The notes below the pieces were generated by a model. It searched no databases and was not told where the DNA came from. It worked only from the letters and a program-made list of their open reading frames with translations. DNA of 11,703 bases from the NCBI GenBank assembly GCA_016196515.1, contig JACPXN010000052.1:1-11703 (forward strand), written 5' to 3'. This DNA is from Candidatus Omnitrophota bacterium. Its GTDB lineage: Bacteria; Omnitrophota; Gorgyraeia; Zapsychrales; Fredricksoniimonadaceae. Made by a program: the position numbers and the translations under genes. Shown in pieces: positions 1-6,838 of this stretch (positions are counted from its first letter, which is position 1; each line of letters begins with the position of its first letter).

Positions 1-783
1 AATATCCAGAAAGACGGGACATTTTCCGTGGTGCCCCGCATTTACGGTGGGGTGACGTCGCCGGATGAACTGATGCGCATCGCCCGGGCCGCGGTGAAAT
101 ACAACGTGAAGATGGTGAAATTCACCGGAGGCCAGCGCATGGATCTGCTGGGGGTCAACAAGGAAGATCTGCCAAGGATATGGAAAGATTTAGGGATCCC
201 CAGCGGTCATGCCTACACCAAGGCCTTTCGCACCTGCAAAAGTTGCGTGGGCACGGATTTCTGCCGTTACGGGCTGGGTGATTCCATTGCCCTGGCCCAG
301 GCCATCGAACGCCGTTTTCAGGGGCTTGAGTCGCCGCATAAGATGAAGCTGGCCACGGCCGGCTGCGCCCGCAACTGTTCCGAGGCCTATGTCAAAGACT
401 TGGGGGCGGTCGCTGTCGGCGAGGGGAAATGGGAAATTTATGTCGGCGGTGCGGCCGGCGGCAGTGTGCGCAAGGGCGATCTATTGTGCGTTGTCAACAG
501 CCACGCCCAGGTGCTTAAGTGCATGGGACGGTTCATGGAATATTACCGGGAACACGGTAAATATTTGGAGCGTACCTATGGTTTTGTGGAACGTGTGGGC
601 ATTGACGTTTTGCGCGGCATTATCGTCGATGATTCGCTGGGGATCTGCGCCCAGCTGGATGAGCGTATCCAGAAGGCGGTGGACGCGTACAAGGACCCCT
701 GGAAAGAAGCGGATCTACCGGTACATCCTCATCAGTTTGAAGGCCCGCAGCTGGTTGAGACGCTCTCGCGTGGCGGAGAATAA
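1..783 (+). CDS. nirB: Nitrite reductase NirB-type, large subunit (C-terminal part, 5' end outside window)
   Basis: The frame is open from base 1, so only the last 260 residues are seen; full NirB proteins are around 800 residues or more. The visible part matches the siroheme/[4Fe-4S] half of assimilatory NAD(P)H nitrite reductase, which reduces nitrite to ammonium with six electrons in the cytoplasm. Landmarks, counting from the first codon in the window, are VPRIYGGVTSPDEL, the TGGQRMDLLGV segment near residue 40, and the cluster/siroheme ligands C82-x5-C88 (CVGTDFC) and C122-x3-C126 (CARNC), then YVGGAAGG and the YLERTYGFVERVG tail typical of NirB. All four ligand cysteines are present, so the catalytic half looks intact. 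The N-terminal FAD/NADH and Fer2_BFD domains would lie upstream and cannot be checked; a sulfite reductase hemoprotein is less likely given the NirB-like C-terminus. The stop TAA overlaps the nirD ATG by one base. Confidence 0.93.
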   Translation, partial: NIQKDGTFSVVPRIYGGVTSPDELMRIARAAVKYNVKMVKFTGGQRMDLLGVNKEDLPRIWKDLGIPSGHAYTKAFRTCKSCVGTDFCRYGLGDSIALAQAIERRFQGLESPHKMKLATAGCARNCSEAYVKDLGAVAVGEGKWEIYVGGAAGGSVRKGDLLCVVNSHAQVLKCMGRFMEYYREHGKYLERTYGFVERVGIDVLRGIIVDDSLGICAQLDERIQKAVDAYKDPWKEADLPVHPHQFEGPQLVETLSRGGE

Positions 784-1148
784 TGGTTAACTCCTCTCAA
801 CTGATTGTCAAACTTGGGGCCGCCCAACAGATCCCCGTGGGGCAGGGTAGATGTTTTATTGTTGATGACCGCCAAATCGCTGTTTTCCGTTCCCGGGCCG
901 GCCGTGTTTTCGCGGTGAGCCATCGCTGTCCGCATCGCCAGGGGCCTTTGGCCGAGGGGGTCATCGGGGGCAGCCAGGTCATTTGTCCTTTGCACGGCCA
1001 TAAGTTTGATCTGACCACCGGCAAAGGCAGTGAGACGCTCGAGTGTGTCAAAACATACCGGGTTTGGGAAGAAAGCGGGCAGATCATTCTGGAAAGCCTG
1101 CCTGCCGGCAGGCAGGGACATGGTGATGAGCCAACAAAAAGCCGTTAA
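783..1148 (+). CDS. nirD: NirD-like Rieske [2Fe-2S] small subunit of nitrite reductase
   Basis: This 121-residue protein has a Rieske fold signature: C49-P-H51 followed by C68-P-L-H71, the two Cys/His pairs that hold a [2Fe-2S] cluster. In this context it is the NirD partner of NirB, about the usual 105-120 residues. It starts at ATG 783 in a TAATG overlap with nirB, with GGAG at 775-778 as ribosome site. Residues from about 104 on (LPAGRQGHGDEPTKSR) do not look like Rieske sequence. They are read through a 20-bp palindrome at 1097-1116 and then out of frame into the start of narK. Removing 20 bases would end the gene at TGA 1124-1126, just before the narK ATG. The tail is therefore probably a by-product of repeat insertion; the cluster-binding core is untouched. 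Confidence 0.9.
   Translation: MVNSSQLIVKLGAAQQIPVGQGRCFIVDDRQIAVFRSRAGRVFAVSHRCPHRQGPLAEGVIGGSQVICPLHGHKFDLTTGKGSETLECVKTYRVWEESGQIILESLPAGRQGHGDEPTKSR
1097..1116. repeat. 20-bp perfect palindrome at the nirD/narK junction
   Basis: The sequence is a perfect inverted repeat with ten-base arms beginning CCTGCCTGCC. It belongs to the same family as the copies at 10112-10132 and 11151-11171. It lies inside the nirD frame, which reads it as LPAGRQ, and its 3' arm contributes to the AGGGA ribosome-binding site of narK (1114-1118). Its 20-base length is not a multiple of three, unlike the two copies inside coding sequence. Confidence 0.9.
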
Positions 1149-2460
1149 GATCGATCTTTTTGATTTTAAATCCATACCCATGCGCACATTTCACATGACG
1201 TGGTTCGCGTTTTTTTTGAGTTTTTTCGGCTGGTTTGCCATCGCCCCTCTGATGCCGCTGGTGCGTCATGATTTGAGTTTAACTAAAGCGCAGATCGGTA
1301 ATACCATTATCGCGTCTGTCGCGATCACTATTATTGTCCGCTTGTTGATCGGTTGGTTGTGTGATCGTTTTGGTCCTCGACGGACTTACGCGGCTTTATT
1401 GATCATCGGGTCTTTGCCTGTGATGGCCATTGGTCTGGCCCACGATTATCAGAGTTTCCTTTTGTTCCGGTTGGCCATTGGCGCCATCGGGGCTTCTTTT
1501 GTGTTGACCCAATACCATACCTCCGTCATGTTTGCCCCCAATTGCGTAGGGACAGCCAATGCCACAGCCGCTGGCTGGGGCAATATGGGCGGCGGTATTA
1601 CGCAGATGGTGATGCCGCTCATACTGGCCGCGGTGATGAGTTTTGGACTTAGTGAACATTTGGGTTGGCGATTGAGCATGGTGGTCCCGGGCGTATTGTT
1701 GTTTTTGACGGGATTTGCTTATGCCCGCTGGACCAAGGATTTTCCGCAAGGCAATATGGATGAATTGCGCGCTCAAGGGCTGTTACCGACGAGAAAACAA
1801 GCCAAGGGAAGTTTCCGCGCCGCCTTGAAGGATCACCGGGTGTGGGCCTTATGCGTCATTTACGCGGCCAGTTTTGGCGTGGAATTGACCATGAACAATA
1901 TTGCCGCGCTTTATTTCACGGACCAATTTCATTTATCGATCGCGGCCGCCGGTTTGGTGGCCGGGTTATTTGGTTTGATGAATCTTTTCGCCAGGACATT
2001 GGGTGGATTTTTTTCCGACCGTTGCGCCCGCAGCGGCGGTTTAAAGGGGCGTGTCATTTTTTTAGGCGCCTCGCTTTTTATCGGCGGTTTATTGCTGATG
2101 GTCTTTTCGCGCATGACCGTTTTACCCTGGGCCGTTGCGGCGATGTTGAGTTTCGCCTTATTTATCAAAATGGCCAATGGCGCGACGTATGCGGTGGTGC
2201 CGTTCATCAATAAGAAGGCCTTGGGGGCGGTGGCCGGGATCATCGGTGCCGGCGGGAATTTGGGCGGCGTGCTTTTCGGGTTTTTGTTCCGTGATGAAAA
2301 AATGAGTACCATGGATGGGTTATTGTATTTGGGGATGGCGGTGACGCTCATGGCGATCTTGGCGTTCACGGTGAAATTTTCCGTTGAGGATGAGCGCGAG
2401 ACCAAGGAGGCCTTTGATGTGGCCCGCGCCCGGCAATTGGAAGTCGCGGCCTTAGGTTGA
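1126..2460 (+). CDS. narK: NarK/NRT2-family nitrate/nitrite transporter (MFS)
   Basis: A polytopic inner-membrane protein of 444 residues, the usual size for single-domain NarK, with about 12 hydrophobic segments. It moves nitrate in, or exchanges nitrate for nitrite. Both nitrate-signature motifs are visible: AGWGNMGGG at residues 149-157 and GAGGNLGG at 374-381. The two substrate-binding arginines of the family are represented by R72 (VRLLIGWLCDRFGPR) and R290 (ARTLGGFFSDR). ATG 1126 is preferred over ATG 1120 because AGGGA at 1114-1118 is seven bases upstream and because it restores a TGATG junction if the palindrome is removed. The frame stays open further upstream to 1030, but that part is an out-of-frame reading of nirD. 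Being inside the cluster, between nirD and the Mo enzyme genes, supports nitrate uptake for assimilation. Confidence 0.93.
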   Translation: MSQQKAVKIDLFDFKSIPMRTFHMTWFAFFLSFFGWFAIAPLMPLVRHDLSLTKAQIGNTIIASVAITIIVRLLIGWLCDRFGPRRTYAALLIIGSLPVMAIGLAHDYQSFLLFRLAIGAIGASFVLTQYHTSVMFAPNCVGTANATAAGWGNMGGGITQMVMPLILAAVMSFGLSEHLGWRLSMVVPGVLLFLTGFAYARWTKDFPQGNMDELRAQGLLPTRKQAKGSFRAALKDHRVWALCVIYAASFGVELTMNNIAALYFTDQFHLSIAAAGLVAGLFGLMNLFARTLGGFFSDRCARSGGLKGRVIFLGASLFIGGLLLMVFSRMTVLPWAVAAMLSFALFIKMANGATYAVVPFINKKALGAVAGIIGAGGNLGGVLFGFLFRDEKMSTMDGLLYLGMAVTLMAILAFTVKFSVEDERETKEAFDVARARQLEVAALG

Positions 2461-2465
2461 TCAAT

Positions 2466-4106
2466 ATGGACAATGAGGGAATTTTAGTCCATCAGGCCTT
2501 TGAAGAACAGCAGGACATGACCGCGGTTGAAAGATTTGCGTTCAAGCATGATTTTCATCAACTGCCGTCGGGGGCCGGTCCGTATCAGGAATTGATCCCC
2601 AAAACAATGCCGGGGCCGGGGCAGCAGTACGCGTTTGAGGTCAATCTCGACCAATGCACGGGCTGCAAGGCCTGCGTGACCGCCTGCCATAATGAGAATG
2701 GCCTCGAGGAAGATGAGACCTGGCGGTCGGTGGGGCTGATCCATGGCGTTGGCGCGGACGGACCCGTGATCCAGCATGTCACCGGCGCCTGCCATCATTG
2801 CCTGGATCCGGCGTGCATGAACGGCTGTCCGGTGAAGGCCTATACAAAGGACCTCGCGACAGGGGTGGTCGAGCATCTGCGTGACCAATGCATCGGCTGT
2901 CAGTATTGCATTTTCAAATGCCCTTATGATGTGCCCAAGTACAATAAGAAAAAAGGCATTGTGCATAAATGCGACATGTGCATCAGCCGCCTGAAGGTCG
3001 GCCAGGCGCCCGCGTGCGTGCGCGCCTGCCCCAATGAAGCGATCCGCATCACGCTGGTGGATACGGCTGTTGTCCGGCAAGACCCGTCGGAATTTGTCAG
3101 GATTCCCCAGGCCCCGGATTCCCGGTACACGCTGCCAACCACCCGTTACGTAACGGACAAAAGATTGACACCGGACATGACATCCATGGATGCTGCTGTT
3201 TTTGAACCCGAAGGTCCGCATATGCCTTTGGTTGTCATGCTGGTGTTGACCCAGCTTTCCGTGGGCGCTTTTTTTGTGGAGGGGCTGGTGAATCATACGC
3301 TGCAAGATGGTTTGCGCGCGTTATTGATGCCCGTTCATGTTTTGGCGGGATTGGCCTTTGGGCTTTTGGCATTGGGGGCCAGCATTTTTCATTTGGGCCG
3401 GCCGTTGTATGCTTTTCGCGCACTGCTGGGCCTTAAAACCTCCTGGTTAAGCCGCGAGATCCTGGCTTTCGGCGTGTTCGCTTTTTTGGCCTTTGTTTAT
3501 GCCGTTCAGATCAAATATGCCCCGGCCGGATTTTTTATGCGGGAAGATATTCTGGCAGGGGCGGTGCTGGCCTCGGGATCGTTCGCTGTTTTTGCCTCGG
3601 TCATGGTTTACCGGGATACTCACCGGGTTTTGTGGGACACTCCCATGACAACGTTTAAATTTTTTATGACAGCCGTCCTTTTAGGGACGGTGACGGTGAT
3701 GGCCGTATCATTAGGCGTCTGTGCCGTTGATTCACCTCAAAATTTTGTTAATGTCCTGCGGGCGGTCGGGATACCGCTGGCCGGGGTGATGGCGGCTTTG
3801 GCTTTAGTCAAAATCATCGTCGAGGCCTCTCTGTTCTCCCATTTGCGTGATCCGCGGATGACACCGCTCAAGAAAAGCGCTATGTTGATGTCCGGGCCTT
3901 TGCGGCCATGGACCACACAGCGTTTTATTTATGGGACCGTTGGCGGGGTTGTTTTGCCTCTTCTGTTTTTGGCAATGAAGGATTATTTGACGTCGTCATG
4001 GGTCTTGGCCTGGGTTGGGGTCATGGCGGTCATGACCGCGGCCGGGGAGATCATGGAAAGGTATTTATTTTTCCGTGCGGTGGTCCCTTTAAAGATGCCG
4101 CATTAA
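2466..4106 (+). CDS. Fused DmsB-type four-cluster ferredoxin and DmsC-type membrane anchor
   Basis: One 546-residue polypeptide joins two subunits that are usually separate. Residues about 55-200 are a DmsB/NrfC-like electron-transfer domain with all sixteen cysteines for four [4Fe-4S] clusters: C64/67/70/74, C109/112/117/121, C142/145/148/152 and C169/172/184/188. Residues about 253-535 form eight predicted membrane helices of the DmsC type, including the conserved HLGRPLYAFRALLG and SWLSREI loop (309-332) and a PLRPWTTQRF loop near 478. The role inferred is quinol oxidation by the anchor and electron delivery to the Mo subunit encoded next. There is no signal peptide or Tat motif, and basic residues cluster on the ferredoxin side of the membrane, suggesting a cytoplasmic iron-sulfur domain. 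ATG 2466 is chosen over TTG 2457; only a weak AGG lies upstream. The stop TAA shares one base with the next ATG. Confidence 0.88.
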   Translation: MDNEGILVHQAFEEQQDMTAVERFAFKHDFHQLPSGAGPYQELIPKTMPGPGQQYAFEVNLDQCTGCKACVTACHNENGLEEDETWRSVGLIHGVGADGPVIQHVTGACHHCLDPACMNGCPVKAYTKDLATGVVEHLRDQCIGCQYCIFKCPYDVPKYNKKKGIVHKCDMCISRLKVGQAPACVRACPNEAIRITLVDTAVVRQDPSEFVRIPQAPDSRYTLPTTRYVTDKRLTPDMTSMDAAVFEPEGPHMPLVVMLVLTQLSVGAFFVEGLVNHTLQDGLRALLMPVHVLAGLAFGLLALGASIFHLGRPLYAFRALLGLKTSWLSREILAFGVFAFLAFVYAVQIKYAPAGFFMREDILAGAVLASGSFAVFASVMVYRDTHRVLWDTPMTTFKFFMTAVLLGTVTVMAVSLGVCAVDSPQNFVNVLRAVGIPLAGVMAALALVKIIVEASLFSHLRDPRMTPLKKSAMLMSGPLRPWTTQRFIYGTVGGVVLPLLFLAMKDYLTSSWVLAWVGVMAVMTAAGEIMERYLFFRAVVPLKMPH

Positions 4107-6316
4107 TGGTGAACACGATGAAACAATTTAAGGATTTGATCTATCAAAAAACCGGTTCTCTGACGGATGAGTTGGCGCTGGTGCCTTCTGCGTTGGGGGT
4201 TTTACCCCAACGGCTTTTGCCTGACCGGTCAGGGCGCCTGGTCTGCGGCTTTTGCTCGACGGGATGCAGTCTGGACGTGCATATCAAGGACGGAGTGCCG
4301 GTGAATTTGACGCCGACCAAGGGATATCCGGTCAATATTGGCGAGGCCTGTCCCAAGGGTTGGGAGGCCCTGACGCCGTTGAAGGCCTTTGACCGCGCCG
4401 TCACCCCCTATGTGCGCAAAGGCCATGGCCGTTTGGAGCCGGCCCATTGGGATGCCGCATTAAGGATCTTCACCAGCCGTTTTAAAGATATTCAATCGCG
4501 CTACGGTAATGACAGCGTTGCTTTTTTAAGCACAGGACAGATCGCCACCGAGGAAATGGCTTTGCTGGGAACACTGGCCAAATTCGGCATGGGTCTTGTT
4601 CACGGCGACGGCAATACCCGTCAATGCATGGCCAGCGCGGTGGTGGCTTATAAACAGGCCTTTGGTTTTGACGCCCCGCCGTATACGTATCAGGATCTTG
4701 AAGAAAGTGATGTGATCGTTTTTATCGGGGCCAATCCCTGCATCGCCCATCCGATCATGTGGCAGCGCGTGTGCCGCAATAAAAATAATCCGACCATTAT
4801 TGTCATTGATCCGCGCACAACCGAGACAGCCATGGCCGCCACCCGCCACTACGCGTTAAAGCCCAAGAGCGATCTGGTCTTGTTATATGGTTTGGCGCGC
4901 GGGCTTATTGAACGCGGCTGGCTTGACGCCGATTTTATTGCCGGGCATACGACGGGTTTCAAAGAATTCCGTGCGCATGTGAAGATGCTCACTCCTGATC
5001 ATATCAGCAGGGCCACGGGATTATCAGAGGCCCAGATCGAGCAATGCGTTGCATTGATCGCCCGGGGTAAGAAGGTCTCATTTTGGTGGACCATGGGGGT
5101 CAATCAGGGCCATGAGGCGGTGCGCACCGCCCAGGCGATCATCAATCTGGCATTGATGACGGGAAATATCGGCCGGCCGGGAACAGGGGCCAATTCGATC
5201 ACCGGCCAATGCAATGCCATGGGCTCGAGGCTTTTTAGCAACACGACGAATTTATTGGGCGGGCATGATTTTTGCAACGCCGCGCATCGTCGCAAGATCG
5301 CCGCCATTCTTCATATGGACGAGGCACGGATCCCCGCACGAAACAGCTTGCCTTACAATCAGATCATTGAAGAAATTGCCGTTGGAAAGATCAAGGGTCT
5401 GTGGATCATTGCCACCAACCCCGCGCATTCGTGGGTCGGCCAGCAGGAATTCCGGCAGATCTTAAAGAACCTGGAGTTCCTCGTTGTGCAGGACATGTAC
5501 CATACCACTCAAACCGCGCAGATGGCGGACTTGATCCTGCCGGCCGCCTGCTGGGGTGAGAAAGAAGGCACGATGATCAATTCCGAGCGGCGCATCGGTC
5601 TTTTGCGTAAGGTGGCCAAGGCGCCCGGTCTGGCCCTGGCGGATTTTTTGATTTTTCAACTGATCGCGCATTATTGGGGCTGCGGGGAACTTTTTAAGGA
5701 TTGGCAAAGCCCCGAGGCGGTTTTTCAAATTCTCAAAGAGATCTCGCGGGGTACGCCGTGTGATTTTACCGGCATCCATGATTATGCCATGATCGAATCC
5801 AGCGGTGGCATCCAATGGCCTTTGCCCGAAGGGACATTGCCGTGGGACGATCAACGCCGCCTCTTTGCCGATGGTCAATTTTTTACCGATGACCGCAAAG
5901 CCAGATTTATGTTTGAAGTGCCAAGGCCGGTTCCCGAAGATGTCTGCGGTCAGTATCCTTTCGTGCTTTTGACCGGACGGGGCACGTCCGCCCAGTGGCA
6001 TACGCAGACACGTACCGCCAAGTCCCCGATTTTGCGCAAGATGTACGCACGGGAGGTCTATGTGGAAATAAACCCCGAGGATGCCTGCAAATTGAGCATC
6101 CGCGACGGCCAATGGGTGTATGTGTCCACCCGGCGGGGGGAGATCAAGGTCAGGGCTTTGGTGATATCCAGCGTGCAGCAGGGGCATATTTTTTTGCCCA
6201 TGCATTATGAGGTCAGCAATCATCTGACGCTGCCGGCGTTTGATCCGTACTCGTATCAACCTTCCTATAAGATGGCGGCGGCGCGCGTAGCCAAGGTGCC
6301 GTATTACTATGCATAA
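4106..6316 (+). CDS. Molybdopterin-dependent nitrate reductase catalytic subunit, NasC/NarB type
   Basis: A 736-residue member of the molybdopterin oxidoreductase superfamily; cyanobacterial-type NarB is about this length. The N-terminus has the [4Fe-4S] motif C47-x2-C50-x3-C54 with C82 in GEACPKGW. The segment NTRQCMASAVVAYKQAFG contains C174, in the position of the Mo-coordinating cysteine of Nas/Nap enzymes. The C-terminus has the dinucleotide-binding domain (VLLTGRGTSAQWHTQTRT) and ends NHLTLPAFDPYSYQPSYK, a Nas-like ending. It should bind bis-MGD and reduce nitrate to nitrite. There is no twin-arginine signal, so it is cytoplasmic, and no C-terminal [2Fe-2S] BFD extension as in longer NasA. 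The ATG overlaps the upstream stop (TAATG); ATG 4118 is an alternative start with GGTGA before it. Formate dehydrogenase is the main alternative, less likely given the Cys-type NTRxCM motif and the neighbours. Confidence 0.9.
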   Translation: MVNTMKQFKDLIYQKTGSLTDELALVPSALGVLPQRLLPDRSGRLVCGFCSTGCSLDVHIKDGVPVNLTPTKGYPVNIGEACPKGWEALTPLKAFDRAVTPYVRKGHGRLEPAHWDAALRIFTSRFKDIQSRYGNDSVAFLSTGQIATEEMALLGTLAKFGMGLVHGDGNTRQCMASAVVAYKQAFGFDAPPYTYQDLEESDVIVFIGANPCIAHPIMWQRVCRNKNNPTIIVIDPRTTETAMAATRHYALKPKSDLVLLYGLARGLIERGWLDADFIAGHTTGFKEFRAHVKMLTPDHISRATGLSEAQIEQCVALIARGKKVSFWWTMGVNQGHEAVRTAQAIINLALMTGNIGRPGTGANSITGQCNAMGSRLFSNTTNLLGGHDFCNAAHRRKIAAILHMDEARIPARNSLPYNQIIEEIAVGKIKGLWIIATNPAHSWVGQQEFRQILKNLEFLVVQDMYHTTQTAQMADLILPAACWGEKEGTMINSERRIGLLRKVAKAPGLALADFLIFQLIAHYWGCGELFKDWQSPEAVFQILKEISRGTPCDFTGIHDYAMIESSGGIQWPLPEGTLPWDDQRRLFADGQFFTDDRKARFMFEVPRPVPEDVCGQYPFVLLTGRGTSAQWHTQTRTAKSPILRKMYAREVYVEINPEDACKLSIRDGQWVYVSTRRGEIKVRALVISSVQQGHIFLPMHYEVSNHLTLPAFDPYSYQPSYKMAAARVAKVPYYYA

Positions 6317-6830
6317 ACCGGTCTTGATCCCCCAGGTGGCGGCGGTGTGTATCTCCGGCGGGGGAATTCCAAAACTTCCTCAGACCTCGGCTACAGTGAC
6401 CTTTGTGGGCCTTGCCGGCGACGGGCACGATCACGCCAAGCACAATAGTCCTTTACAGGCGGTGTGTCTGCAGGATCTGGAGACCCTGGAGGATTTGACT
6501 AAGGAAGGGTTTGCCCTCAAGCCCGGCACGACCGGGGAGAATTTGACCGTGCGCGATCTTAAAGTCAATCATTTGGGGGCGGGTGCAATTCTGGAATTCT
6601 CCGTCGGGGTGGTTTTGGAATTGACCAGGGAACGCAAGCCCTGTTATGTCCTGGATGCCATTGACCCGCGGTTAAAAGAAGTGATCGCGGGCCGCTGCGG
6701 TTTTTATGCCAGGGTCCTGCGGGAAGGTCTCATTCAAGCCGGCGACATCATTCAAGTCAGGGCACGGCATGCCCCGCCGCAGGCGGGGCAGGAATCCAGT
6801 TGTGCATCGGGCCCGGTCATGGTATTATAA
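6309..6830 (+). CDS. MOSC-domain protein (molybdenum-cofactor associated)
   Basis: A 173-residue protein with the hallmarks of a stand-alone MOSC domain: the LAGDGHDHAKHN region (35-46), the conserved KPGTTGENLTV loop (71-81), and RKPCYVLDAI with the conserved cysteine C112, followed by GRCGFYARVLREG and AGDIIQV. MOSC proteins bind molybdenum cofactor or sulfur-carrying species; YiiM and YcbX are examples acting in detoxification of N-hydroxylated compounds. Here the ATG overlaps the end of the nitrate reductase gene by 8 bases (AAGGTG at 6293-6298 is a possible ribosome site). A role in cofactor handling or maturation for that enzyme is the natural inference, not shown. The last about 20 residues, beginning with APPQAG, are read through a 21-bp palindrome at 6770-6790 and are probably not part of the fold. 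Confidence 0.85.
   Translation: MHKPVLIPQVAAVCISGGGIPKLPQTSATVTFVGLAGDGHDHAKHNSPLQAVCLQDLETLEDLTKEGFALKPGTTGENLTVRDLKVNHLGAGAILEFSVGVVLELTRERKPCYVLDAIDPRLKEVIAGRCGFYARVLREGLIQAGDIIQVRARHAPPQAGQESSCASGPVMVL
6770..6790. repeat. 21-bp GC-rich palindrome of a second type, in the 3' end of the MOSC gene
   Basis: Nine-base arms TGCCCCGCC (6770-6778) and GGCGGGGCA (6782-6790) flank a GCA loop. The core differs from the CCTGCCTG family, so this is a second palindrome type. It would form a very stable hairpin in RNA near the end of the nitrate operon, but no T-run follows, so it is not a classical intrinsic terminator. It is read in frame as APPQAG. Confidence 0.85.
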
Positions 6831-6831
6831 T
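6800..6831 (+). promoter_or_regulatory. Putative promoter for fau giving a leaderless transcript
   Basis: A perfect TATAAT lies at 6826-6831, seven bases before ATG 6839; the overlapping TATTAT at 6823-6828 is 17 bases from TTGTGC (6800-6805), a weak -35 match. Transcription from either box would begin at or very near the ATG. It overlaps the 3' end of the MOSC gene. No Shine-Dalgarno site is present, which fits a leaderless start. Based on motif matching only. Confidence 0.4.
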
Positions 6832-6838
6832 TTTGCTC

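Noticed and set aside
1030..1125. Extended N-terminus for narK
   Set aside because: The residues are an out-of-frame reading of nirD and the palindrome; ATG 1126 has the ribosome site and a natural NarK N-terminus.
2484..3305. A 273-codon open frame on the minus strand
   Set aside because: It is antisense to the cysteine-rich ferredoxin domain, which has clear family motifs on the plus strand.
3908..4105. Extended N-terminus for the nitrate reductase
   Set aside because: These codons lie inside the last helices of the anchor gene and resemble no molybdoenzyme N-terminus.
5462..6259. A 265-codon open frame on the minus strand
   Set aside because: It lies wholly antisense to the nitrate reductase gene, is rich in residues typical of a complement reading and shows no domain motif.
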